A DNA stretch of 37,796 nucleotides from an uncultured Mycoplasmatota bacterium. GTDB taxonomy: Bacteria; Bacillota_I; Bacilli_A; RF39; UBA660. The DNA lies in NCBI GenBank assembly GCA_900547995.1, contig URIY01000012.1, forward strand, positions 1 through 37,796, written 5' to 3'. This document shows positions 17,063 through 24,921 of the stretch, piece after piece. The position numbers were made by a program, and so were the translations under genes. The number at the start of each line of letters is the position of its first letter. Position 1 is the first letter of the stretch. The notes beneath the pieces were generated by a model. The model did no database searches, had not been told where the DNA came from, and worked only from the letters and a program-made list of their open reading frames with translations.

Positions 17063-17335
17063 TTAATTATTTTTGCATAAATTTACTATAGTACAGCCTA
17101 TGTTGTAGGGATAAATCTTATACTCAATTACGTATTTATTTTTTCTTAATGTATCATGAACCGCATTCCTAACAATATTTTGACCTCTACCATGTATAAT
17201 AACAATTATCTCATTTTTCATTTTCATATTATCATTTATAAAATCATTGGTTGCAACCCTAGCAGTATCTCGATCATAACCATGTAAATCGATTGTTGGA
17301 AAATTATCAATAAAAATTACTTCATTTAAAGTCAT
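17063..17335 (-). CDS. Stand-alone Smr-domain protein
   Basis: 90 residues covering one Smr domain and little else. TIDLHGYD (DLHG motif) and VIIHGRGQN (HGRG motif) are both present with usual spacing. Smr domains nick DNA or RNA; in MutS2-type proteins they act in recombination control or on stalled ribosomes. A stand-alone copy has an uncertain target. It is 9 bp downstream of the antiporter gene, with an AAGGTGATA site, so presumably cotranscribed. No clear hairpin terminator follows it; the sequence is A/T-rich only. Confidence 0.85.
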   Translation of the reverse strand: MTLNEVIFIDNFPTIDLHGYDRDTARVATNDFINDNMKMKNEIIVIIHGRGQNIVRNAVHDTLRKNKYVIEYKIYPYNIGCTIVNLCKNN

Positions 17336-17344
17336 ACTATCACC

Positions 17345-18307
17345 TTAATTAATTCCTGTATATATTGCATAAGAATAATATATAACAAACAATATTAAGA
17401 AGATAATCCCCTCTTTTTTAGATATTCTTTTATCCTTAAATGAAAAAACAAATAATAAAAGTGCACTTAGTAACATAACAATTAAATCTATATAGTTAAA
17501 TGTTATATCAGAAATTCCTCCAAATATGGCAACTGGTAAACCTATTACCATTCCGATATTAAAAATATTGCTGCCAACTACATTACCAATAGCTATATCA
17601 TATTCTCCCTTTTTAGTAGCGGTAACTGATGTAACAAGTTCTGGAAGTGATGTACCAAAAGCAATTACAGTTAAAGATATCATTTTTTCACTTATTCCTA
17701 TTATAGCTGCTAATGACGAAGCACTATCAACAACAAAATTACTACCAACAATAATACAAATTAAACCAATAATTGTATATATAATTGATTTAACTATAGG
17801 CATATATTTTTCATTCTGATCATCATCTATTTTATTTCTAGCCATACTTATTAAATAGTAAATAAATACTAAAAAGAATAATAAAAGTACAATACCATCA
17901 CTTCTTGTAAAAGCATTTGTAATATTACTATCAAATAAATGATCAGATAATAATACAGCAAACAATGTTGTAATTAATAAAGTAATTGGTAATTCTTTTT
18001 TTACAGTATTATTTTTTACATTTAAGAAGTGAAAAAGTGAACTAATCCCTAGTATAAGTAAAATATTTAATATATTACTTCCTATAACATTTCCTAGAAC
18101 AATATCACCATTTCCTGATATTAATGACTTAACACTAACCGCAAATTCAGGAGCACTTGTTCCAAAAGCAACAATTGTTAATCCAATTAACATTTTGGAA
18201 ATTTTAAAATTACCAGCAATACTTGAAGCACCATCTACAAATATATCAGCACCTTTTATTAAAACAATAAAACCTACAACTAATAATATTATATCTAATA
18301 TCATCAT
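17345..18307 (-). CDS. Calcium/sodium antiporter, CaCA family
   Basis: About 320 residues, ten or so membrane helices in two inverted repeats. Each repeat has its ion-binding signature: GTSAPEFAVS with GNVIGSNILN in the first half, GTSLPELVTS with GNVVGSNIFN in the second. This is the YrbG/CaxA-like K+-independent group. It exchanges Ca2+ for Na+ or H+ across the cell membrane. The start is one of GTG-ATG-ATG (18310, 18307, 18304); GAGGTG spacing favours the ATGs. A TTGCTC-17-TATACT promoter lies upstream. Confidence 0.9.
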   Translation of the reverse strand: MMILDIILLVVGFIVLIKGADIFVDGASSIAGNFKISKMLIGLTIVAFGTSAPEFAVSVKSLISGNGDIVLGNVIGSNILNILLILGISSLFHFLNVKNNTVKKELPITLLITTLFAVLLSDHLFDSNITNAFTRSDGIVLLLFFLVFIYYLISMARNKIDDDQNEKYMPIVKSIIYTIIGLICIIVGSNFVVDSASSLAAIIGISEKMISLTVIAFGTSLPELVTSVTATKKGEYDIAIGNVVGSNIFNIGMVIGLPVAIFGGISDITFNYIDLIVMLLSALLLFVFSFKDKRISKKEGIIFLILFVIYYSYAIYTGIN

Positions 18308-18329
18308 CACACCTCATTTCACACAAATA

Positions 18330-18358
18330 AGTATAACATATAGAAAAAATTGGAGCAA
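18330..18358 (-). promoter_or_regulatory. Promoter of the antiporter-Smr pair
   Basis: TTGCTC (18358-18353), a 17-bp spacer, TATACT (18335-18330) on the minus strand. Confidence 0.65.
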
Positions 18359-18397
18359 CTTGTTTAATATAAATTCTCTATTTTCTACAATATTAAA

Positions 18398-18421
18398 AAT
18401 ATGCAACCGAAATTGCATATT
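18398..18421 (-). terminator. Terminator after the prepilin-like gene
   Basis: AATATGCAA (18398-18406), 6-nt loop, TTGCATATT (18413-18421). Leftward, the stem is followed by TTTAATATTG. Confidence 0.8.
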
Positions 18422-18427
18422 CTTACT

Positions 18428-20317
18428 CTATTTTACTATTGTTATAACGGGACGGACACCATACGCATTCTCACTAAGGTTGTCATTAAAATATCCGTTT
18501 CCTACTACATAGCGAGCAAACCTAACATAGCTAGCGAAAGTGGCGGAAGAATGGGGGTGCATTATCCACCACCAGCCATCTGAATTTCCACAGTTATTTG
18601 AACTACAATATAACCATGATGTATAATTTCCTGTCGCTTTGGTTATATTTCCCACTTTTGGATAATTGGCATCTTCGCTTGTATAATATGGACTCATATT
18701 ATAATATTCTGAGGAACTTATTAATCTTACTTTATAACTTTTATAATTAGTGCATTCATTTTCTTTTCCTAAAGCATGTAATTCACTTTTTAAATATCCA
18801 CCATATGTTGCAACATTATCACCTCTCGATGGATCTACACATATTAGTGTCGAAATTATTTCATTACCTATTTTACTTTCTAAGTTTGTTAAGAATTCTC
18901 CATTTAAATATGTTCCTATTAATGATTTATCCCAACTATATACATAATATTTTCCTGTAGAATCAACTCCACAATCTGTTGATGCATCTGTATCATATGT
19001 ACAATGTTTCATACTACTATTATCTCCTAGTTGGTTAGCATCCATTAATAATGTTAAATTAATTCCATCATCACTTATAACATGCCACTTATATCCACCT
19101 AATTCATATGGATCTCCAGTTTTATATTTTTGTTCTGTTACTTTTATTGTTTTAGATGTTTCTGAATTGTTTCCTGCTCCTGTTGTTACTGTACATGTTA
19201 TAGTATGTTCTCCTATACTTAATGTATTTGTATTTGTTATTACTTTTTTATTTTCATCAGTACATTTTACACTTCCACCTGATAAGTCATTATTTACTGT
19301 ATATGTTGTTGGTAATGCATAACTATCTCCTACCATTATTTCATCTAGTAATCCTTCTAATGAAACATTTGGAATAGTCGCATCTATTTTCATTATCTTC
19401 ATACTAGGTTTTGTTTTTAATATTGATGTATTATTCTCTCTTTTTTGTACATCTATTATTATATCTACATTGGTTGTTAATTCTACTTCTGCTGTATATT
19501 CTATAAAATTACTTCCATTATCTATACTATATACTACTTTATATATATTCTTATCTATTTCTTCATCATTAATTTTTAATGTTTTACTTACTGACCATTT
19601 TGTATCATCTGGTATTAATTCTACTTTTGGTGCATCCATTAATGATGTCATTATTGGATTTGATTCTATTTGTTCTACTTCTTTATTCTTGTTTGTTACT
19701 CTCATTAATACCTTATATTCTTTTCCTAACTCTAGTCCTGTAAATGTATATGTATTACTTTCGGCTTTTTCCCATGTTGTTCCGTTATCTATACTAAATT
19801 CAAAGGATTCTATTTCAGCTAGTTTATTACTTACACTTCCTACTACAGTTATTTCTCCTGCTTTTTCTGTCTTATATGTTATTTTTAAATCTGTTGGTTT
19901 ATTTATAACTATTTCTCCACATTTTTTCTCTGTTATAGTTATTTTATCACTATCTTCTTCTTTTTCGGCACAATATGTTCCATTTCCTAATTCAAATGAT
20001 ATTTTTCCATCACTTGTTATTTTTACATTTCCTTCTCCCATGCTTCCATCTACATCTAATTTTATATTACTTTCTGTTACACATGTTTTATTATCACATG
20101 TAAATTCTTGTTCTTTTGGAGTTACTTCTTCCATTAAACTAGATGCATAATATATTTTTGATGCCTGTAGCACTCCTTCAGCACTTCTTACAAAAGCTCC
20201 CTTTCTTGATGTTTTTATTATATTCAATACTATTGGGGTTGCGATTAAAGCTATAATTGCTAGTATTACTATTACTGCAAGTAGTTCTATTAAAGTAAAT
20301 CCTTTTTTCTTTTTCAT
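18428..20317 (-). CDS. Orphan type IV prepilin-like surface protein with Ig-like domains and a GVRP C-terminal module
   Basis: 629 residues from ATG at 20317 (AGAAGGTG site upstream). The N-terminus KKKKGFTLIELLAVIVIL is a class III signal for prepilin peptidase: cleavage after Gly, Glu at mature position 5, then a hydrophobic helix. Next come about 110 residues of pilin-like sequence, FN3/Ig-like domains (about 130-400; GTYCAEKEE, YTFTGLELGKEYKVLMRV, SIGEHTITCTVT), and a C-terminal module (about 420-629) ending ENAYGVRPVITIVK, like DUF6273/lectin-type tips. No assembly ATPase, prepilin peptidase or other pilin lies nearby. Expression is likely controlled by a G10 tract in the promoter. The last 50 or so codons are unusually GC-rich. 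Adhesin role is inferred. Confidence 0.8.
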   Translation of the reverse strand: MKKKKGFTLIELLAVIVILAIIALIATPIVLNIIKTSRKGAFVRSAEGVLQASKIYYASSLMEEVTPKEQEFTCDNKTCVTESNIKLDVDGSMGEGNVKITSDGKISFELGNGTYCAEKEEDSDKITITEKKCGEIVINKPTDLKITYKTEKAGEITVVGSVSNKLAEIESFEFSIDNGTTWEKAESNTYTFTGLELGKEYKVLMRVTNKNKEVEQIESNPIMTSLMDAPKVELIPDDTKWSVSKTLKINDEEIDKNIYKVVYSIDNGSNFIEYTAEVELTTNVDIIIDVQKRENNTSILKTKPSMKIMKIDATIPNVSLEGLLDEIMVGDSYALPTTYTVNNDLSGGSVKCTDENKKVITNTNTLSIGEHTITCTVTTGAGNNSETSKTIKVTEQKYKTGDPYELGGYKWHVISDDGINLTLLMDANQLGDNSSMKHCTYDTDASTDCGVDSTGKYYVYSWDKSLIGTYLNGEFLTNLESKIGNEIISTLICVDPSRGDNVATYGGYLKSELHALGKENECTNYKSYKVRLISSSEYYNMSPYYTSEDANYPKVGNITKATGNYTSWLYCSSNNCGNSDGWWWIMHPHSSATFASYVRFARYVVGNGYFNDNLSENAYGVRPVITIVK

Positions 20318-20351
20318 CTTCTTACACCTTCTATTTTTTACTATCAATTAT

Positions 20352-20382
20352 ATTATACCCCCCCCCCTAGAACATTTGTCAA
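20352..20382 (-). promoter_or_regulatory. Consensus promoter with a G10 homopolymer spacer (candidate phase-variable switch)
   Basis: On the minus strand: TTGACA (20382-20377), AATGTTCTA, ten G, then TATAAT (20357-20352). Spacer 19 bp, 2 bp over the 17-bp optimum. A second TATAAT begins 5 bp further on. The expected RNA start lies about 28 nt before the ATG at 20317. Confidence 0.85.
20358..20367. repeat. Homopolymer C10 (G10 on the transcribed-strand sense)
   Basis: Ten consecutive C on the plus strand, with no comparable C or G run noticed elsewhere in this AT-rich window. It sits wholly inside the -35/-10 spacer of the prepilin-like gene. Confidence 0.95.
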
Positions 20383-20415
20383 TAAAAAAATATATTAATT
20401 GTTAGTTAATATATT
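20383..20415 (-). terminator. Terminator after ppdK
   Basis: AATATATTAA (20389-20398) pairs with TTAATATATT (20406-20415), followed leftward by seven T. The T run directly abuts the -35 of the prepilin promoter. The stem holds the ppdK stop region. Confidence 0.7.
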
Positions 20416-23037
20416 TAATACTTCTTTTGCTTTTGCTCTTGCAGCTGAAAGTCTTGCTGCTGGTACCCTAAATGGTGAACAAGAAACATATGTTAAGCCT
20501 ACTTTATGGCAGAATTCAATGCTCTTTTCTTCTCCAGCGTGTTCTCCACATATACCAAGTTCAATATTTGGTCTTACTCTTTTAGCTTTTGTTACAGCAG
20601 TATAAACTAACTTACCAACGCCATGAGTATCTAATGAAGCGAATGGATCTTTTGTAAAGATGTCTTTTTGATAATAATCAGTTAGAAATTTACCTGCATC
20701 ATCTCTCGAAAATCCATAAGTAAGTTGTGTTAAATCATTTGTTCCAAAGCTGAAGAAAGAAGAAACCTCAGCAAGTTCATCGGCAATTAAACATGCTCTA
20801 GGTGTTTCAATCATAACACCTATTTCATAATCTACTTTATCATTATGTTCCTCAAATAATTTATCAATTGTATCTAAAATGATTTCTTTTACATAATTAG
20901 TTTCATTAATATCACCAACAAGTGGAATCATAATTTCTGGTTTTACTTTAATACCCAAATCTTGAACATTAATAGCAGCACATATAACAGCCGTTGTTTG
21001 CATAATAGCAATTTCAGGATAAGTTATGTCTAATCTACATCCTCTATGTCCCATCATTGGATTAAATTCTTTTAAAGAATCAACTCTCGATTTCAAAGAT
21101 TCAAAGCTCATATTTAAGCAACTTGCAAGTTCTTTTATTTCATCATCAGTATGTGGTAAAAATTCATGAAGTGGTGGATCTAAATATCTAACGGTTACTA
21201 CTCTTCCATCTGCAGCTTTAAACATCTCTTCAAAATCGCTTTGTTGATATTGTAATAATTCATACAAAGCTTTTTGTCTTTGTTCATCAGTTTCAGCAAC
21301 AATCATTTTACGTATGGCTAAAATCCTATCTTTTTCGAAGAACATGTGTTCAGTTCTGCATAAACCAATTCCTTCTGCGCCAAAACTTATGGCTTGTTTA
21401 ACATCTTTTGGTGTATCAGCATTTGCTCTTACACCTAAAACTTTTATAGAATCAACTAGTTCCATAAATTCAGAGAAATCTCCACTAATTTCCGGAGCAA
21501 CCGTTTTAATTTTTCCATCATAAACTTTTCCTGTTGTACCGTCTAATGATATAAAATCACCTTCATGATATACCTTACCATTTGGCATTATAAGCGTTTT
21601 TTGTTCTTCACTAATTTGAATATCAGAACATCCACTTATACAGCATCTTCCCATTCCACGGGCAACAACAGCTGCATGGCTTGTCATACCACCACGAACA
21701 GTTAATATACCTTCAGCATCTTTCATACCTTGGATATCTTCTGGTGATGTTTCTAATCTAACAAGTATTGATTTAATATTTTTTTCTTTTGCTTTAGCCA
21801 CATCTTCAGCATTAAAATAAATTTGTCCTGTTGCTGCTCCTGGTGATGCTGCAAGACCTGTTGTCATAACCGTTGCACCAGCTAAATCTGTCTCATCAAA
21901 TGCCTCATGTAATAATTGATCTAATTGACTAGGTTCAACTCTCATTACAGCCTCTTCTTTAGTAATTAAACCTTCTTTATATAAATCAAGTGCAATTTTC
22001 AAAGCAGCTTGAGCTGTTCTCTTTCCATTACGAGTTTGAAGCATATATAATTTACCATTCTCAATTGTAAATTCCATATCTTGCATATCTTTATAATGTA
22101 ACTCTAGTTTTCTAGCATTCTCACAAAATTCATTATAAATATCAGGCATAATATTTTTAAGTGTTTCAATTGATTCTGGCGTTCTAATACCAGCAACAAC
22201 ATCTTCACCTTGTGCATTTATTAAATATTCACCATAAATTTTATTTTCTCCAGTAGCAGGATTTCTAGTGAAAGCAACACCTGTCCCAGAATTTTCCCCT
22301 AAATTACCATATACCATTTCTTGAACATTTACAGCTGTTCCCCAACTATCAGGTATATTATTCATTTGTCTATATATTATAGCACGTTCATTTTTCCATG
22401 ACCTAAATACAGCCTTTATAGCCTCAAGCAATTGAACTTTTGGATTTTGTGGGAAATCTTCACCAGATAATTCTTTATAAATATTTTTAAATTTTAAAGT
22501 AATGTCATATAAATCTTGTTCATTTAATTCAATATCACTTTTTATATTTTTACTTAACTTTATATCATCTAAAACTCTTTCAAAAGAAGATTTTGGATAT
22601 CCTTTTACAACATCTGCAAACATTTGAATAAGTCTTCTATATGAGTCATATATAAAACGTGGATTATTAATTTTCTTGCTATAATTACTTGCGATTTCAT
22701 CATTTAATCCAAGATTCAAAATAGTATCCATCATACCTGGCATACTTGCACGTGCACCACTTCTTACCGATAAAAGAAGTGGATTATCTATAGAACCAAA
22801 TTTTTTACCTGTTTTATTTTCTAATTCCTCTAATTTTGTATAGATTTCATCTTCAATAGTCTTATCTAAAACTTCATTATTTTTATAGTATAAATTACAG
22901 CATTCGGTAGTTACTGTAAAACCACTTGGTACAGGAAGACCAATACTTATCATTTCAGCAAGGTTGGCTCCCTTTCCACCAAGTAATTCTTTCATATCTT
23001 TATTTCCTTGTTCAAAAGAATATACGTATTTTGTCAT
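20395..23037 (-). CDS. ppdK: Pyruvate, phosphate dikinase
   Basis: 880 residues, full length. Interconverts pyruvate + ATP + Pi with PEP + AMP + PPi in the cytosol. N-terminal nucleotide-binding domain with GGKGANLAEM and LLSVRSGARASMPGMMDT; the swivelling domain GGMTSHAAVVARGMG carries the phospho-His (about residue 454); the C-terminal PEP/pyruvate TIM barrel shows GLCRTEHMFF, MGHRGCRL and GICGEHAG. Own promoter and AGGGAGGA site, so monocistronic. A PPi-linked enzyme of this kind is common in anaerobic or fermentative Bacillota. Confidence 0.97.
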   Translation of the reverse strand: MTKYVYSFEQGNKDMKELLGGKGANLAEMISIGLPVPSGFTVTTECCNLYYKNNEVLDKTIEDEIYTKLEELENKTGKKFGSIDNPLLLSVRSGARASMPGMMDTILNLGLNDEIASNYSKKINNPRFIYDSYRRLIQMFADVVKGYPKSSFERVLDDIKLSKNIKSDIELNEQDLYDITLKFKNIYKELSGEDFPQNPKVQLLEAIKAVFRSWKNERAIIYRQMNNIPDSWGTAVNVQEMVYGNLGENSGTGVAFTRNPATGENKIYGEYLINAQGEDVVAGIRTPESIETLKNIMPDIYNEFCENARKLELHYKDMQDMEFTIENGKLYMLQTRNGKRTAQAALKIALDLYKEGLITKEEAVMRVEPSQLDQLLHEAFDETDLAGATVMTTGLAASPGAATGQIYFNAEDVAKAKEKNIKSILVRLETSPEDIQGMKDAEGILTVRGGMTSHAAVVARGMGRCCISGCSDIQISEEQKTLIMPNGKVYHEGDFISLDGTTGKVYDGKIKTVAPEISGDFSEFMELVDSIKVLGVRANADTPKDVKQAISFGAEGIGLCRTEHMFFEKDRILAIRKMIVAETDEQRQKALYELLQYQQSDFEEMFKAADGRVVTVRYLDPPLHEFLPHTDDEIKELASCLNMSFESLKSRVDSLKEFNPMMGHRGCRLDITYPEIAIMQTTAVICAAINVQDLGIKVKPEIMIPLVGDINETNYVKEIILDTIDKLFEEHNDKVDYEIGVMIETPRACLIADELAEVSSFFSFGTNDLTQLTYGFSRDDAGKFLTDYYQKDIFTKDPFASLDTHGVGKLVYTAVTKAKRVRPNIELGICGEHAGEEKSIEFCHKVGLTYVSCSPFRVPAARLSAARAKAKEVLNILTNN

Positions 23038-23062
23038 AAATCCTCCCTTTTATTCTTATAAA

Positions 23063-23091
23063 ATTATATCATTTATTTTTTATTCTTTCAA
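23063..23091 (-). promoter_or_regulatory. Promoter of ppdK
   Basis: TTGAAA (23091-23086), a 17-bp spacer, TATAAT (23068-23063) on the minus strand, 25 nt upstream of ATG. Confidence 0.7.
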
Positions 23092-23093
23092 TA

Positions 23094-23984
23094 TTATTTT
23101 TTAGCTCTAGGATGACAATTAATATATACTTTTTTTAATCTTTCATTCGTAACGTGAGTATATATTTCCGTTGTTTTTAAATTTTCATGTCCTAGTAACT
23201 CTTGGACTGTTCTTAAATCTGCACCATTATTAAGAAGATCAGTTGCAAATGTATGTCTTAAAACATGGGGCGTTAATTTAATATTTAAACCACTTTTTTT
23301 CAAAACATCTTTTATAACTAATCTAATACTATTTTCATCTAATTTTTTACCCTTTTTATTAACAAATAAATAAGGTATATTATCTTTAACTAATTTGTTT
23401 CTACTTTTATTTTCATATTTTTGTAATAATTTATTACACTTTTCCCCATATAAAACAATTCTTTCTTTACTACCTTTTCCAAGTACTCTTATTTTTTTAT
23501 TAGAGTATTCAATATCCTCTATTTTTAAATTAGAAAGTTCACTAACTCTTATTCCTGTTGAATAAAACATTTCAAGTATAAGTGCATCTCTTAATCCAAT
23601 AATATCATCTTGATCTGGAATATTTAAAATTTGTTCTAATTCATTTTCATATAAAAATTTAGGTAATGTTTTATCAAGTTTTGGATTAGATATTAGTATC
23701 ATAGGATTATCTTTAATAATATCTTTTTTCATCATATACTTAAAAAAAGAACGAAGTGTACTAATATTTCTACATACAGTTTTTTTAGAATATTTATGTT
23801 TATGTAAAAAAGTAAGATATTCTCTTATTAATACATAATCTATTTTATTAATATCATTTACTTTTTTGGTAACAAGAAAATCATTAAATCTTTTTAAGTC
23901 TTCTTCATAATTAATAACAGTATAATGAGAAAACATCTTTTCACATTTTAAATAATCTAAGAATAAAGATACATATTTATTCAT
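23094..23984 (-). CDS. Xer-type tyrosine recombinase
   Basis: About 296 residues, the length of XerC/XerD. N-terminal SAM-like DNA-binding domain (about 1-85: YTVINYEEDLKRF, CRNISTLRSFFKYM), C-terminal catalytic domain with R146 (STGIRVSEL), K170 (LGKGSKERI), H240-xx-R243 (PHVLRHTFA), H266 (LLGHENLKTT) and nucleophile Y275 (IYTH), all in place. Probably resolves chromosome dimers at a dif-like site. I took ATG at 23984; GTG at 23993 is the alternative. It overlaps the upstream phosphoesterase gene. No phage or element genes are beside it, and XerC versus XerD cannot be told apart here. Confidence 0.88.
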   Translation of the reverse strand: MNKYVSLFLDYLKCEKMFSHYTVINYEEDLKRFNDFLVTKKVNDINKIDYVLIREYLTFLHKHKYSKKTVCRNISTLRSFFKYMMKKDIIKDNPMILISNPKLDKTLPKFLYENELEQILNIPDQDDIIGLRDALILEMFYSTGIRVSELSNLKIEDIEYSNKKIRVLGKGSKERIVLYGEKCNKLLQKYENKSRNKLVKDNIPYLFVNKKGKKLDENSIRLVIKDVLKKSGLNIKLTPHVLRHTFATDLLNNGADLRTVQELLGHENLKTTEIYTHVTNERLKKVYINCHPRAKK

Positions 23985-24843
23985 TTTTACCACTTACCTT
24001 AATACATTCAATATCATTATCATAACCCCATTTTAATTTTTGAATAAATTTAGGTGTACTATTAGATATTTTAGTTACACCGCTAGATACTATTAAGAAA
24101 ATATCGTTATTAATTTTTTTATGAACCATACCTCTTGCATACCTAGGAAAAGGTGTCTTATGCGGGCTTATTAAACCTATACTTGTTGGCAACCATTTTA
24201 GGAATTTAGGTAATACTCCATCATGCATATGGCCACATAAAACCAAATCAATATTACTTAATAAAGGAATATTATCTATGGCCTTTTTTGTTAATATTCT
24301 TCTTGGTGAATGTAACAATAAAATATTATATTTTTTACTCGATACTTTATATTTATCTTTCTTTAATTCATTTATAATTAAAGAAACATTTTCATATGGC
24401 TTTTTTCGATAATATTCATAATCAAGGGTTATACCAATAATATTAACATTATTATCAGTATAAATATCATTATCTAACAAATAAATATTTTCTTTATTAT
24501 CAAATATCTTATGCCATATCTTTTTATATTTTTCATAATTTTGTTCTTTTTTATCTTCTAAATCATGGCCACCTAAGATAAGAAAGGTTTTTGTTATAAA
24601 AGATAATTTTTTAATAAAATTTACTAATTTATCTTTATTAAACTCTTCATCTAAAAAACATGCTTTATCAATAATATCTCCCGTTATAATAATATAATTA
24701 GGTACCATTAATTTTACTTTTTCTATAATTTGCTTTTCTAAATTTATATCAAAATTCTCATCGTAATGAATATCGGATAAAAAAGCAATGGTTATATTAT
24801 TTATCTTTTTACTCTTTATATTAAACTTGTTAACTTTTAACAC
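23977..24843 (-). CDS. Calcineurin-like metallophosphoesterase, YkuE-like
   Basis: 288 residues with the metallophosphatase series: FLSDIHYD (D24, H26), ITGDIID (D56), LGGHDLED (91-98, replacing the usual GNHD), LLHSPRR, and CGHMHDG followed by LPTSIGLISPHKTPFPRYARG as in membrane-associated YkuE-type enzymes. The Asn of GNHD, normally a metal ligand, is Gly92 here. The start is GTG (24843) without a strong ribosome site. It ends overlapping the Xer gene, so the two form an operon. Substrate unknown; lipid or nucleotide phosphoesters are typical of relatives. Confidence 0.8.
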   Translation of the reverse strand: MLKVNKFNIKSKKINNITIAFLSDIHYDENFDINLEKQIIEKVKLMVPNYIIITGDIIDKACFLDEEFNKDKLVNFIKKLSFITKTFLILGGHDLEDKKEQNYEKYKKIWHKIFDNKENIYLLDNDIYTDNNVNIIGITLDYEYYRKKPYENVSLIINELKKDKYKVSSKKYNILLLHSPRRILTKKAIDNIPLLSNIDLVLCGHMHDGVLPKFLKWLPTSIGLISPHKTPFPRYARGMVHKKINNDIFLIVSSGVTKISNSTPKFIQKLKWGYDNDIECIKVSGKNE

Positions 24844-24887
24844 TCTATCATCATCTTTCTATATATTATTATACTAATATATATAGA

Positions 24888-24919
24888 AAAAATCTACACA
24901 CAAATGTGTATAGATTTTT
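24888..24919 (-). terminator. Terminator after clpB
   Basis: AAAAATCTA (24888-24896) pairs with TAGATTTTT (24911-24919), extended inside by CACA/TGTG. A TTTTTTC run follows leftward. Confidence 0.8.
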
Positions 24920-24921
24920 AT

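Noticed and set aside
18428..18600. A complete diversity-generating retroelement
   Set aside because: No reverse transcriptase, Avd-like gene or template repeat was seen nearby; only the GC-rich GVRP end is kept as an observation.
19470..20150. 226-codon plus-strand frame opposite the prepilin gene
   Set aside because: Antisense shadow; the minus-strand frame has promoter, ribosome site and prepilin signal.
23094..23984. Xer recombinase as a prophage or integrative-element integrase
   Set aside because: Length and neighbours are chromosomal-type, with no att repeats or phage genes beside it.
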